A DNA stretch of 33,175 nt from Aquimarina agarivorans (GTDB lineage Bacteria > Bacteroidota > Bacteroidia > Flavobacteriales > Flavobacteriaceae). The number at the start of each line of letters is the position of its first letter. Position 1 is the first letter of the stretch. Location: positions 1 to 33,175 of the forward strand of contig NZ_AFPB01000132.1 in the NCBI RefSeq assembly GCF_000218485.1, written 5' to 3'. The notes beneath the pieces were generated by a model. It was given only the letters and a program-made list of their open reading frames with translations. It searched no databases and was not told where the DNA came from. Shown piece after piece: positions 16,123 through 24,726 of this stretch. The translations under genes were made by a program, and so were the position numbers.

Positions 16123-16905
16123 ATGAGTAGCAATAGTATTGAAGTGAAAAATCTCAAAATTGGATATATTCAAGGAAAAAAGCATGAAGTGATTCTTAAA
16201 AATATTTCGTTTCATCTTACAAAAGGTAATTTAGTAAGCATTATTGGCGCCAATGGAACAGGAAAATCAACGTTACTTCGCACTTTAGCGCACCAACAAC
16301 CTAAACTTTCTGGTACGGTGGAAATTGAAAACACTTTATTAGAAAATTTCTCCATAAACCAATGGGCTAAGCAAGTTAGCTGGGTACACACCGAAACAAT
16401 AATTCCGAGCAGTTTAAGTGTTTACGAATTGGTAAGTTTAGGTAGGCAACCGTATACGAATTGGTTGGATAAGCTAAAAACAACCGATAGTATTGAAATT
16501 GAAAAGGCGCTTCAGTTGACCGATTTAGCTGATTTAAAGCAAAAAAAATGCAATACACTAAGCGATGGACAACTACAGCGCGTATTTATAGCACGAGCCA
16601 TTGCTCAAAATACGCCGATCATTTTTTTGGATGAGCCTACTACACATTTGGATTTGCACCACAAGGTAGAAACGCTAACCCTGTTAAAACGGTTGTGCAA
16701 AGAATACAACAAAACCATAGTTTTTTCCTCGCATGAAATTGAGTTATCACTCCAAGTTTGTGATCAAGTTTTAAGTATTTCCCAAAAAAAAGTGGCACTA
16801 CACACCCCAAAAGGACTGATAGAAACCAATCTACTTAATGAACTTTTTCAGGACTCCAAGGTGCATTTTGATAAAACCTTAGGGAAATTTTTGTTCAAAG
16901 AATAA
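16123..16905 (+). CDS. btuD: ABC transporter ATP-binding protein (BtuD/FecE type)
   Basis: 260 residues with a complete nucleotide-binding domain: Walker A GANGTGKS (42-49), signature TLSDGQLQR (145-153, Asp in place of the usual Gly), Walker B IIFLDEPTTHLD (166-177) and the switch His204 in SSHE. It powers the preceding permease and binding protein. The start follows the permease stop by one base, so translation is coupled. It is the last gene of the plus-strand corrinoid operon, and no clear hairpin terminator is seen after it. Confidence 0.92.
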   Translation: MSSNSIEVKNLKIGYIQGKKHEVILKNISFHLTKGNLVSIIGANGTGKSTLLRTLAHQQPKLSGTVEIENTLLENFSINQWAKQVSWVHTETIIPSSLSVYELVSLGRQPYTNWLDKLKTTDSIEIEKALQLTDLADLKQKKCNTLSDGQLQRVFIARAIAQNTPIIFLDEPTTHLDLHHKVETLTLLKRLCKEYNKTIVFSSHEIELSLQVCDQVLSISQKKVALHTPKGLIETNLLNELFQDSKVHFDKTLGKFLFKE

Positions 16906-17202
16906 ATTTTATTAGTGTTTCCGACATTAAATTTTTAATTAAAAAGGTTCTTTTCACTTGATACTTTAAAATGAAACCTACATTCAGGTCATTAGTGCAT
17001 CGCTAGTATTTACTAAAATTATTCGATATTTTTAGATTCGCAATACTATGTCTACTTATCCGATCCTCTAGCATCCATATGCGATTCATGTACCTAAATA
17101 CCAAAATTTGCAGTCTTGCTTCCATCGATACATCCTTCTTGATCATATGCAACTTACACTTCATACATTGTAAATTATTTCACATCCGAATAACTAAACT
17201 AT
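16906..17202. other. Convergent intergenic region, nothing clear
   Basis: About 300 bases between the ends of the ATPase gene (plus) and the Lrp gene (minus). It is AT-rich with stops in every frame. A weak GGTTcTTTTCA / TGAAAcc pairing around 16943-16975 is not convincing as a terminator. Nothing else was recognised. Confidence 0.4.
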
Positions 17203-17664
17203 TTAAAGAGGTACTGCGTAATCGTGTTTTATAACTCCCATTACAAATGTACTATGAGCACTCCCAATATTATTAATTGAACCTAAATCATTGAGTACAA
17301 AATCTTGATAATGTTTCATATCCCTTACCACCACTTTCAACCTAAAATCGTAATTTCCCGAAATATTATAACATTCACACACATACTTTACTGACATTAC
17401 CTCCTGTACAAATTGATGACCTATTTCTTTAGTATGCTCTTTCAAAGTAATATCACAAAAAACAATAAGTCCTTTCCCTACTTTTTCGGATGCTACCAAT
17501 GCCACGTAGTTTTTAATGATTCCTTCCCTTTCCAAACGTTTGATTCTTTCATATACAGGTGTTGGTGATAGGTTGACCTGTTTAGCAATTTCTTTAGTAG
17601 TTAATTTTCCACTTTGTTGAAGTAACTTTAATAACTTCAAATCAATTTCGTCTAAATCGGACAT
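17203..17664 (-). CDS. Lrp/AsnC family transcriptional regulator
   Basis: 153 residues. The N-terminal winged helix-turn-helix runs DEIDLKLLKLLQQSGKLTTK, then EIAKQVNLSPTPVYERIKRLE (about 5-50). The C-terminal RAM ligand-binding domain (about 65-150) contains CECYNISGNYDFRLKVVVRD. Proteins of this family sense amino acids and bind DNA as dimers to octamers. It is divergent from the methionine synthase pair, with 160 bases between, and operator-like inverted repeats occur there. That makes it the likely regulator of mesX-mesD, possibly responding to methionine. It probably also controls itself. Confidence 0.9.
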   Translation of the reverse strand: MSDLDEIDLKLLKLLQQSGKLTTKEIAKQVNLSPTPVYERIKRLEREGIIKNYVALVASEKVGKGLIVFCDITLKEHTKEIGHQFVQEVMSVKYVCECYNISGNYDFRLKVVVRDMKHYQDFVLNDLGSINNIGSAHSTFVMGVIKHDYAVPL

Positions 17665-17704
17665 AGATAAATTTTCTTTTCATGAATTCAATTATCGCAA
17701 AGAA

Positions 17705-17805
17705 AAGATATTTTATCTTAAAAACTCTTCCATAAAGAAATTTTATCTTATTTAATTTATTGAACACATTATATAATCTTTTATTACCATATTTGATAGA
17801 TAAAA
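17705..17805. promoter_or_regulatory. Candidate Lrp operators between lrp and mesX
   Basis: A perfect inverted repeat AAGATA-TTT-TATCTT lies at 17705-17719. A second TTTTATCTTA occurs at 17741-17750, exactly 30 bases from the first copy (17711), about three helical turns. An inverted AGATAAAA lies at 17798-17805, close to mesX. Phased repeats of this kind are usual for Lrp-type regulators. CATATTTG (17788-17795) is one base from a -7 element for mesX. Confidence 0.5.
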
Positions 17806-17824
17806 CAACCAAAAAAGTCTTCAA

Positions 17825-18871
17825 ATGAAAACAACAATATTGAAAGATTCTGTATCCATTGGTAAGAAAAGTATTGAAAAATCTCAGGATTCATTTAGTA
17901 ATACTATTGCCTTTACACTAAAGCGCATTTATTTCAATGAAAACTATATTCCGTCCAACAATACACGTACAACTACCAATTTTGCCAACTTAGCAAGAGG
18001 AGCAAGTCGTCAGGAAAACTTACGCAATACTATTTGTATGATTAATAATCGGTTCAATGCCTTGGCAAACTGGGATAATCCTGATAATGATCGCTATTCA
18101 GTTGAGCTAGAAATTGTTTCGGTTGATATCGATATTGACAATAGTGGTAAAACATTCCCCTCCATTGAAATTCTAAAAACACATATTCTTGACCATAAAA
18201 CAGGTAAACGTATTGACGGTATTGTTGGTAATAACTTTTCTTCTTACATACGCGATTATGATTTTAGTGTGTTGCTTTTAAAGTATAAAAAAAATAAAAA
18301 CGACTTAAACATTCCTGATAACTTTGGTAGGTTGCACGGAAATATATTTAAATGTTTTGTTAACTCAGATACTTATAAAAAACACTTTACAAAACCCCCT
18401 GTCATATGCCTGAGTGTATCAAGTAATAAAACATATAATCGCACAGGAAACCAACACCCTATACTAGGGTATGAATACCAAACTGACAAATCCTCTTTAA
18501 CGGAAGAATACTTTAAAAAAATGGGGTTAAAGGTTCGTTATTTTGCACCTCCTAATAGTGTTGCTCCTTTAGCATTTTATTTTTTTGGTGATTTACTAGC
18601 AGATTATACAAACCTTGAATTAATAAGTACCATTAGTACAATGGAAACGTTTCAGAAGATTTATAGACCTGAAATTTACAATGCTAATTCTGCTGCAGGA
18701 TTATGTTATAACGCTAATTTAAAAAATCAAGATCATTCGTTGACAAAAATTGTATACGACCGAGAAGAGCGTATTAAGTTAGGAATTGAGCAAGGGAAAT
18801 TTGCCGAGGAGCATTTTATAAAACCTTACAAAAATATCCTAGAACAATGGTCTGCTAATAGCTCACTTTAA
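17825..18871 (+). CDS. mesX: DUF1852 protein, partner of the core methionine synthase (MesX)
   Basis: 348 residues without signal peptide or membrane helices. I recognise it as DUF1852 by its combination with a MetE-C-like gene directly downstream and by text such as RIYFNENYIPSNNTRTTTNF, NLARGASRQENLRNT and EIYNANSAAGLCYN. Published work on folate-independent methionine synthases showed that the MesD family needs this protein and oxygen for activity. Its chemistry is not known, and supply of a methyl group has been suggested. The stop is 21 bases before mesD, so the two are probably one transcript driven from the intergenic region shared with lrp. Confidence 0.85.
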   Translation: MKTTILKDSVSIGKKSIEKSQDSFSNTIAFTLKRIYFNENYIPSNNTRTTTNFANLARGASRQENLRNTICMINNRFNALANWDNPDNDRYSVELEIVSVDIDIDNSGKTFPSIEILKTHILDHKTGKRIDGIVGNNFSSYIRDYDFSVLLLKYKKNKNDLNIPDNFGRLHGNIFKCFVNSDTYKKHFTKPPVICLSVSSNKTYNRTGNQHPILGYEYQTDKSSLTEEYFKKMGLKVRYFAPPNSVAPLAFYFFGDLLADYTNLELISTISTMETFQKIYRPEIYNANSAAGLCYNANLKNQDHSLTKIVYDREERIKLGIEQGKFAEEHFIKPYKNILEQWSANSSL

Positions 18872-18892
18872 TTAAATCAACAAATTTTTATT

Positions 18893-19921
18893 ATGAAAAA
18901 ATTATTCCCTACTTCAACTGTTGGTAGTTTACCTAAACCCGCTTGGCTCGCGTCACCCGAAAAACTATGGTCACCATGGAAATTAGAAGGAAAACAGCTA
19001 CTCGAAGGAAAACAAGATGCTTTGCTTATTTCGTTACAAGAACAACAATTGGCAGGAGTTGATATTATTAGTGATGGTGAGCAAACACGTCAGCATTTTG
19101 TAACAACTTTTATTGAACATTTGAATGGTGTGGATTTTAAAAATCGTAAGACGGTAAAAATTCGTGACCGTTATGATGCGAGTGTTCCCATTGTTGTTGA
19201 TGAAATTACACGTCAAAAATCCATTTTTGTTGATGATGCTAAATTTTTACGTAAACAGACTAACAAACCCATTAAATGGGCATTACCTGGACCTATGACA
19301 ATGGTAGACACCTTGTATGACGACCATTATAAAAGCCGAGAAAAATTGGCATGGGACTTTGCTAAGGTACTTAATGAAGAGGCCAGAGCACTACAAGACG
19401 CAGGTGTAGATATTATTCAGTTTGACGAACCGGCATTCAATGTGTTTTTTGAGGAAGTAAACGATTGGGGAATTGCCACATTGGAAAGAGCCATTGAAGG
19501 TTTAAATTGCGAAACTGCAATACATATTTGTTATGGCTATGGGATTAAAGCGAATAATGATTGGAAAAAAACATTGGGGTCAGAATGGCGTCAGTACGAA
19601 GAAATTTTTCCGAAAATTCAAAATTCAACTATTGATATAGTATCATTAGAATGCCAAAATTCGCGTGTGCCTTTTGATTTAATTGAGCTCATTCGAGGTA
19701 AAAAAGTAATGGTAGGTGCAATTGATGTGGCAACCAATACCATTGAAACACCTGAAGAAGTAGCGGCTACATTACGTAAAGCTCTAGAGTTTGTAGCTAT
19801 TGATAAGCTTTATCCGTGTACAAACTGTGGTATGGCGCCATTATCTAGAAATATAGCAAAAGGGAAGTTAAATGCTTTAAGCGCTGGTACGGAAATTTTA
19901 CGTAAAGAATTGATTGTTTAA
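18893..19921 (+). CDS. mesD: Core methionine synthase (MesD type, MetE C-terminal fold)
   Basis: 342 residues, about half of MetE, containing only the catalytic barrel and no folate-binding N-terminal domain. Residues that would hold the catalytic zinc and homocysteine are visible: His211 and Cys213 in IHICYGYG, Glu253 in SLECQNSRV, and Cys312 in CTNCGMAPLSR. TSTVGSLPKPAWL at the start and IIQFDEPAF in the middle are family segments. It would make methionine from homocysteine without methyl-folate and, for MesD, without cobalamin, together with MesX. The placement next to a B12 salvage locus is notable because this enzyme gives a B12-free route. Confidence 0.88.
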   Translation: MKKLFPTSTVGSLPKPAWLASPEKLWSPWKLEGKQLLEGKQDALLISLQEQQLAGVDIISDGEQTRQHFVTTFIEHLNGVDFKNRKTVKIRDRYDASVPIVVDEITRQKSIFVDDAKFLRKQTNKPIKWALPGPMTMVDTLYDDHYKSREKLAWDFAKVLNEEARALQDAGVDIIQFDEPAFNVFFEEVNDWGIATLERAIEGLNCETAIHICYGYGIKANNDWKKTLGSEWRQYEEIFPKIQNSTIDIVSLECQNSRVPFDLIELIRGKKVMVGAIDVATNTIETPEEVAATLRKALEFVAIDKLYPCTNCGMAPLSRNIAKGKLNALSAGTEILRKELIV

Positions 19922-19938
19922 TCATAACACATTTATTT

Positions 19939-20147
19939 AATGAACTACTATGGATTAAAAGTACCATAATTTCGGTTATGACTAAAAGTCATTACTTTTT
20001 AAACATCCGTTTTTTGCAATTGGCTATTAGCAGTATCACAAAGCCTACAGCTAATTACCAATTGCCAATAGCTCTTGTAATATTTTTAGAAGCTAAAAAA
20101 GAAATGCATTAAAAATGCATAGTTTTAACTAAACCTGAGACCAATAA
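19939..20147 (+). repeat. Structured intergenic repeat, copy A
   Basis: Matches 32290-32513 in the same orientation over its whole length, with about 18 substitutions counted by hand and two gaps. Conserved inverted repeats inside are ATGACT-AAA-AGTCAT (19978-19992) and ATGCAT-TAAAA-ATGCAT (20104-20120). The middle part (GCAATTGGCTATTAGC against GCTAATTACCAATTGCC) is also self-complementary. It has no reading frame. It lies between the convergent ends of mesD and the YihY gene. Confidence 0.85.
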
Positions 20148-20233
20148 AATTTCTCTTTGAACACTTCGCTTAATTTTTTTAAAAATTTAAAAACTGATGC
20201 GTCTAATTTTTTTACACTATTACTAAATATTCC

Positions 20234-21100
20234 TTAATTGGTCAATTGTTTATTTCGGTAATCAACGTAAACCTTAGTGAATTCTGCTCCAAAAAAGAGT
20301 ATCAAACTTGAATATGAAACCCACAATAAAATTAATACAATTGAACCTGCTGCTCCAAAAGCCGATTCAGGATTCATAGTGCCAAAATATACCCCTAAAG
20401 CAAATTTTCCAACACTAAAAAGTAGACTAGTTACAAATGCCCCCAACCACACGTGCTTCCATTTAATGTCTATATCTGGTAAAATTTTAAAAATCATTCC
20501 AAATAGTACGGTAATTAGCCCTAACGATATTACAAAATTGACTAAATGAATTAAACTGTACATAAAATCTGGTAAATTGGCATTTATCCAATCAGCAATA
20601 ACGGAAATTAAAGCGGTTAACACTAAGGAAGTGAGTAATAAAAAACCAATAATTAAAATTAAACTCAATGAAAATAATCTGTCCTTAATCATTTTTAAAA
20701 AACCTGCATTTGGATCGGGTGCTACATTCCAAATTTCATTTAATGATTTTTGCAAGGAAACAAAAATTCCCGTAGCACCGTACAGTAATGTTGCTGCTCC
20801 AACAGTAAAAGCAATGGCGGATTGTTCTTCTATAACAGCATTTTTTATCAAAGCTTCAATAGTAGATGCCGAATCTTTTCCTAATACATTAGCAACTTCA
20901 TCAATAATTTTACCTTTGATAACTGCTTTATTGTAAAATATTCCAACACTTTGTATAACTATAATCAATAAAGCCGGAAATGAAAATAAAGCATAATAAC
21001 TTACTGCTGCACTTAATTGAAAAGGATCATTTGCCATCCAATTTTTATAGGTTTGTATTAAAATTTTCAGTAATTCTTTAATTGTAAATGCCTTCTTCAT
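20234..21100 (-). CDS. YihY/BrkB family inner-membrane protein
   Basis: 288 residues with about six membrane helices. The family beginning is present (NWMANDPFQLSAAVSYYALFSFPALL), as are LYGATGIFVSLQKSLNEIW, FGMIFKILPDIDIKWKHVWLGA and GAAGSIVLILLWVSYSSLILFFGAEFTK. These proteins were once named ribonuclease BN, which is not supported. Their true role, possibly in envelope function or transport, is unsettled. It is convergent with mesD, with a repeat copy between them, and transcribed away from the downstream plus-strand cluster. Confidence 0.88.
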   Translation of the reverse strand: MKKAFTIKELLKILIQTYKNWMANDPFQLSAAVSYYALFSFPALLIIVIQSVGIFYNKAVIKGKIIDEVANVLGKDSASTIEALIKNAVIEEQSAIAFTVGAATLLYGATGIFVSLQKSLNEIWNVAPDPNAGFLKMIKDRLFSLSLILIIGFLLLTSLVLTALISVIADWINANLPDFMYSLIHLVNFVISLGLITVLFGMIFKILPDIDIKWKHVWLGAFVTSLLFSVGKFALGVYFGTMNPESAFGAAGSIVLILLWVSYSSLILFFGAEFTKVYVDYRNKQLTN

Positions 21101-21206
21101 AAGCGCAACTTTAGGGATTATTCACATTACAAATGTGCGTAAATAAACACCCTTACTGTTGCTCATTTGAGCTAAAAGTGGACTGTTATTTTTAATTGAG
21201 TCCTTG

Positions 21207-21237
21207 TTTGCCTTAAATGCATTAAACAATAACTTTA
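21207..21237 (+). promoter_or_regulatory. Probable promoter of the 21261-30225 cluster
   Basis: TTTG (21207-21210), 19 bases, then TAACTTTA (21230-21237), one base from the TANNTTTG element. The start codon follows 24 bases later. Confidence 0.5.
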
Positions 21238-21260
21238 CATAACTCTAACTTTCGAACCCT

Positions 21261-21917
21261 ATGAAAAGTGCATTATATTTAAAATTTACATATCTTTTAG
21301 TACAGGTGTTTTTGACACAATCGCTTATGGCCAATATCACTACAAATAATCTTAAAAATAAAACAATTCCTACCGAAATTTTAGCGGAAGCCAAAACTGC
21401 GCTTTCCTTTTATCCCAGTTTGAAAAATACGCCCATTGAATTTGTAATTAAACCTTCAATGAAAAAATCTTTTATGAAGGCACAACCAAAATTTTCTACA
21501 CTACTTAAACCAACTTATAAAAGAGCTTATCTAATTTTTATTAATGAAAGTTTTACACTAGAAGATAAAAAATTGGATTTAAAAGACATCCCTTCCGATG
21601 TGCTAGTAGGCTGGTTGGGGCACGAATTGGGGCACGTTATGGACTACAAAGAACGTTCAACACTCAATCTTTTATGGTTTGGAATTCGATATTATTTTTC
21701 AGGCAATTACATCCGGAAAGCAGAACGTATTGCCGATTCTTACGCGGTTTCACACCAAATGACAGATTATATTATTTGTACTAAAAATTTTATTTTAAAT
21801 CACGCTGACCTTTCAGATAAATATAAATCCAAAATAAAACGACTATATGTATCTCCAAATGAAATTTTAAAAATTGTCGAGGAGCAAGAGAAAGCTAAAC
21901 AAGCACAATTAAACTAA
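21261..21917 (+). CDS. Secreted putative zinc metallopeptidase (HELGH)
   Basis: 218 residues with a signal peptide (cleavage probably after Ala24, in SLMA-NITT). GWLGHELGHVMDYKE carries the zinc motif HExxH (His121, Glu122, His125). RKAERIADSYAV (152-163) has the Glu155/Asp159 arrangement expected of a third ligand in gluzincins such as the M48 and minigluzincin groups. It would act in the periplasm. I do not recognise a named family. It is first in a closely spaced plus-strand series and ends 7 bases before the HD-domain gene. Confidence 0.7.
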   Translation: MKSALYLKFTYLLVQVFLTQSLMANITTNNLKNKTIPTEILAEAKTALSFYPSLKNTPIEFVIKPSMKKSFMKAQPKFSTLLKPTYKRAYLIFINESFTLEDKKLDLKDIPSDVLVGWLGHELGHVMDYKERSTLNLLWFGIRYYFSGNYIRKAERIADSYAVSHQMTDYIICTKNFILNHADLSDKYKSKIKRLYVSPNEILKIVEEQEKAKQAQLN

Positions 21918-21924
21918 AAAAACT

Positions 21925-22488
21925 ATGGAAGCATTATTAAAAAATACAGAAACTTATGTTTTTGATCTTCTGAAAGAAAAGTTGCCGAAGGATTTTATTT
22001 ATCATACTTTTTTGCATACACGAAGGGTACATGAAAGCGCGAAAGAAATCATAGAAGCTTCTGAGATTTCCAAAGAAGATCAACTCATTATTGAACTCTC
22101 CGCTTGGTTTCATGATACAGGTTACATTAATGATAGCAAAACACATGAAATTGAAAGTTGCAAAATTGCTAGCGCATTTTTAAAGAAGCATCAGGTGGAT
22201 GCTCACATAATTAAGGCGGTTGAAAATTGTATTTTAGCTACAAAACTAGAAACAGCACCTAAAAATTTCAATGAAGAAGTAATAAAGGATGCCGACACTT
22301 CGCACCTAGCAAAAAATTATTTTAACAACGTAAGTGATTTACTAAGGCAAGAACTCAATATTCAAGGTATCGCTAATTTTACAAATAAAGAGTGGCGAGA
22401 GGAAAATATCATGCTTTTTACTAAAAAGCATAAATTTTACACCCCTTATGCGGTCAATAATTGGGAAAAGAAAAAAATAAACATTTAA
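21925..22488 (+). CDS. HD-domain phosphohydrolase, N-terminal part of a split HD-PycTM protein
   Basis: 187 residues of an HD fold: likely metal ligands are His31 in FLHTRRV, His63-Asp64 in WFHDTGY and Asp122/Asp124 in KDADTSHL. Its last residues (YTPYAVNNWEKKK) are what usually leads into the linker of fused HD-DUF5706 proteins in this phylum. The frame then ends just after an A7 run (22471-22477). The next reading frame, -1 relative to this one, begins inside it and supplies the membrane part. One added A would fuse both into about 398 residues. Substrate is unknown; nucleotides or cyclic nucleotides are possible. Confidence 0.82.
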   Translation: MEALLKNTETYVFDLLKEKLPKDFIYHTFLHTRRVHESAKEIIEASEISKEDQLIIELSAWFHDTGYINDSKTHEIESCKIASAFLKKHQVDAHIIKAVENCILATKLETAPKNFNEEVIKDADTSHLAKNYFNNVSDLLRQELNIQGIANFTNKEWREENIMLFTKKHKFYTPYAVNNWEKKKINI

Positions 22489-23120
22489 AAAAGCTATTAA
22501 AAAAACGCAAAGATGTTTTAAAAACCAGAAATAAGGAAGCATACAAAGCCAAAATTAAAGCCGATTTAAAAAATGAAAGTCCTGAGCGTAGTATTCAAAC
22601 CATGTACAGGGTTACGCTTCGCAATCATATAAAACTGAGTGATATTGCGGATACCAAAGCAAATATTTTATTATCAGTCAATGCCATCATCATTTCATTG
22701 GCATTAGCTAACCTAATTCCAAAATTAGACGCTCCTACAAATAGTCATTTATTAGTTCCCAGTTTAATTTTGGTGCTTTTTAGTGTGGCTTCAATCATTC
22801 TTTCCATTTTATCAACCCAGCCAAAAGTGACTTCCGGAGAATTTACAAAGGAACAAGTTGAAAACAGAGAGGTCAACCTACTATTTTTTGGCAATTTTCA
22901 TAAAATGCCATTGGAAACCTTTCAATGGGGCGTAAACGAGATGATTCAGGATAAAGAATATATCTATAAAATGCTTACTAAGGATTTGTATTATTTAGGT
23001 GTTGTTTTAAACAAAAAATACAAACTATTAAAAATAACTTATGTAGTATTTACTATAGGAATTATACTATCAGTAGTCGCTTTTATAATCGCTTTTTTCA
23101 ACCTAAAACATGCAAATTAG
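22461..23120 (+). CDS. PycTM/DUF5706 membrane protein, C-terminal part of a split HD-PycTM protein
   Basis: 219 residues counted from a TTG inside the HD gene. There is no ATG near the beginning, so independent initiation is doubtful. After a Lys-rich linker comes the family core: TMYRVTLRNHIKLSDIADTK, then ANILLSVNAIIISLALAN (first helix), a second hydrophobic segment at about 95-115, LLFFGNFHKMPLETF, and a last helix at about 190-213. DUF5706 proteins include the membrane effectors of Pycsar anti-phage systems, which respond to cyclic pyrimidine nucleotides. No cyclase gene is nearby, so a defence role here is not shown. It probably belongs to one protein with the preceding HD domain. Confidence 0.8.
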   Translation: MGKEKNKHLKKLLKKRKDVLKTRNKEAYKAKIKADLKNESPERSIQTMYRVTLRNHIKLSDIADTKANILLSVNAIIISLALANLIPKLDAPTNSHLLVPSLILVLFSVASIILSILSTQPKVTSGEFTKEQVENREVNLLFFGNFHKMPLETFQWGVNEMIQDKEYIYKMLTKDLYYLGVVLNKKYKLLKITYVVFTIGIILSVVAFIIAFFNLKHAN

Positions 23121-23179
23121 TTAGCTGGTAAATAACATATAAAAGCAACATTAAATTCTCACAAGTATACAATAATATT

Positions 23180-24712
23180 ATGGCAGCAATTATAGGATCA
23201 ATTATAAAAGGAGCAATCGATTTAAAGCATACGCTTACAAGTGAAACTCATCACATTGAGGCACAACAAAAAGTACTAAAAACCTTAATTGATACGGCTA
23301 AAGACACCGCATTTGGAACTAAGTACAACTTTTCTACCTTGTTAAAAGCTACTAATTTGTCTAAAGCTTTCGCCGAAGGAATTCCCTATCATGACTACCA
23401 TAAAATGTATAACGAATGGTGGCATCAACTTTTGGAGGGTGGCGCCGATATCACCTGGCCAGGGATTGTAGATTATTTTGCATTAAGTTCTGGCACTACC
23501 GGAAAAAAAAGCAAGCGCATTCCCGTAACTGATGACATGTTAGCAGCCATTAAAAACGCTGGAATTAAACAGGTAGAGGCATTATCCAATTTTGACTTGC
23601 CGGCATCTTTTTTTGAAAAAGATATTATGATGCTAGGAAGCTCTACTAAATTACAAGAAAAAGATGCCCACTATGAGGGAGAAATTAGCGGAATTAGTGC
23701 TGCCAATATACCATCATGGTTTGAAGGATATTATAAACCCGGGAAAGAGATTGCCAAAATTAACGATTGGGACGAGCGTGTAACACGTATTGCCATGAAT
23801 GCCAAAAAATGGGATATTGGCGCTATTAGCGGAATCCCTTCCTGGATTGAATTGATGCTAAAAGAAGTTATTGCTTACCATGAAGCAGAAAATATACATG
23901 ACATCTGGCCAAATTTGCAAGTGTATACCTCTGGCGGAGTTGCTTTTGAACCTTACGCAAAAAGTTTTAATGCCCTGCTAAAACACCCAATTACGGTAAT
24001 TGACACTTATTTGGCTTCAGAAGGATTTATTGCATTTCAGGAACGTCCTGAAACTGATGCCATGCGTTTAATAACCGACAATGGTATTTATTTTGAATTT
24101 GTTCCCTTCCAACCCGAATATATCAATCAGGATGGTTCATTAACTGAAAATGCACCGTCATTAACTTTGAAAGAAGTTAAAACCGGACAAGATTACGTAC
24201 TAATTATCAGTACTGTATCCGGAGCTTGGCGCTATATTATTGGTGATACTATTGAATTTACCGACATAGCCAGAGCCGAAATAAGAATTACTGGACGTAC
24301 CAAATTCTTTTTAAATGTGGTAGGATCGCAACTATCTGTAAACAAAATGAATACTGCTTTGCGCGAAGTAGAACAGAAATATGATATTATAATTCCTGAA
24401 TTTACGCTGGCCGCCGTTAAAATTGATGGGGTGTTCAACCATCATTGGTATTTAGGTACTGACACGCCTATTACATCTGCCGATTTAGCCAAAGCTTTGG
24501 ATGAAAAACTAAAAGCTGCCAATAAAAATTATAAAGTTGCTCGCTCCAAAGCATTAAAAGGAATTCGAGTAACTAAAGTTGCTCCTTCTGTTTTTAGTGA
24601 ATGGAGCGGATCCCAAAAAAAGAAAGGCGGACAAGTAAAAATGGAGCGCGTAATGTCCGAAGAAAAATTTAATGAATGGAAACAATTTGTTTCCAAAATA
24701 CAACAACAATAG
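23180..24712 (+). CDS. GH3 family acyl-adenylate-forming enzyme
   Basis: 510 residues, the usual length. The nucleotide-binding motif is ALSSGTTGKKSKRIPVT (about 106-122). YTSGGVAFEPY and DTYLASEGFIAFQ correspond to the later acyl- and AMP-binding segments. VSGAWRYIIGDTIEFTDI and RITGRTKFFLNVVGSQLS lead into the mobile C-terminal domain. In plants GH3 proteins join amino acids to hormones; in Bacteroidota their substrates are unknown, so only carboxylate adenylation followed by amide formation can be suggested. Cytoplasmic. It is followed after 14 bases by the large phosphatase-barrel lipoprotein. Confidence 0.9.
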   Translation: MAAIIGSIIKGAIDLKHTLTSETHHIEAQQKVLKTLIDTAKDTAFGTKYNFSTLLKATNLSKAFAEGIPYHDYHKMYNEWWHQLLEGGADITWPGIVDYFALSSGTTGKKSKRIPVTDDMLAAIKNAGIKQVEALSNFDLPASFFEKDIMMLGSSTKLQEKDAHYEGEISGISAANIPSWFEGYYKPGKEIAKINDWDERVTRIAMNAKKWDIGAISGIPSWIELMLKEVIAYHEAENIHDIWPNLQVYTSGGVAFEPYAKSFNALLKHPITVIDTYLASEGFIAFQERPETDAMRLITDNGIYFEFVPFQPEYINQDGSLTENAPSLTLKEVKTGQDYVLIISTVSGAWRYIIGDTIEFTDIARAEIRITGRTKFFLNVVGSQLSVNKMNTALREVEQKYDIIIPEFTLAAVKIDGVFNHHWYLGTDTPITSADLAKALDEKLKAANKNYKVARSKALKGIRVTKVAPSVFSEWSGSQKKKGGQVKMERVMSEEKFNEWKQFVSKIQQQ

Positions 24713-24726
24713 CCTTAATACATTCT

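Noticed and set aside
17665..17824. SAM or cobalamin riboswitch before the methionine synthase pair
   Set aside because: None of the conserved riboswitch cores is present. The gap instead holds operator-like repeats.
20234..21100. Annotation as ribonuclease BN
   Set aside because: This is an old misassignment for the YihY/BrkB family. The protein is a multi-helix membrane protein with no nuclease motif.
22461..23120. A complete Pycsar anti-phage system
   Set aside because: Only the DUF5706-type membrane part is present. No pyrimidine cyclase gene lies in the window, and many such HD-fused proteins occur outside defence islands.
24676..24726. Upstream ATG for the phosphatase-barrel protein
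   Set aside because: It overlaps the end of the GH3 gene and would place 17 residues before the lipoprotein signal.
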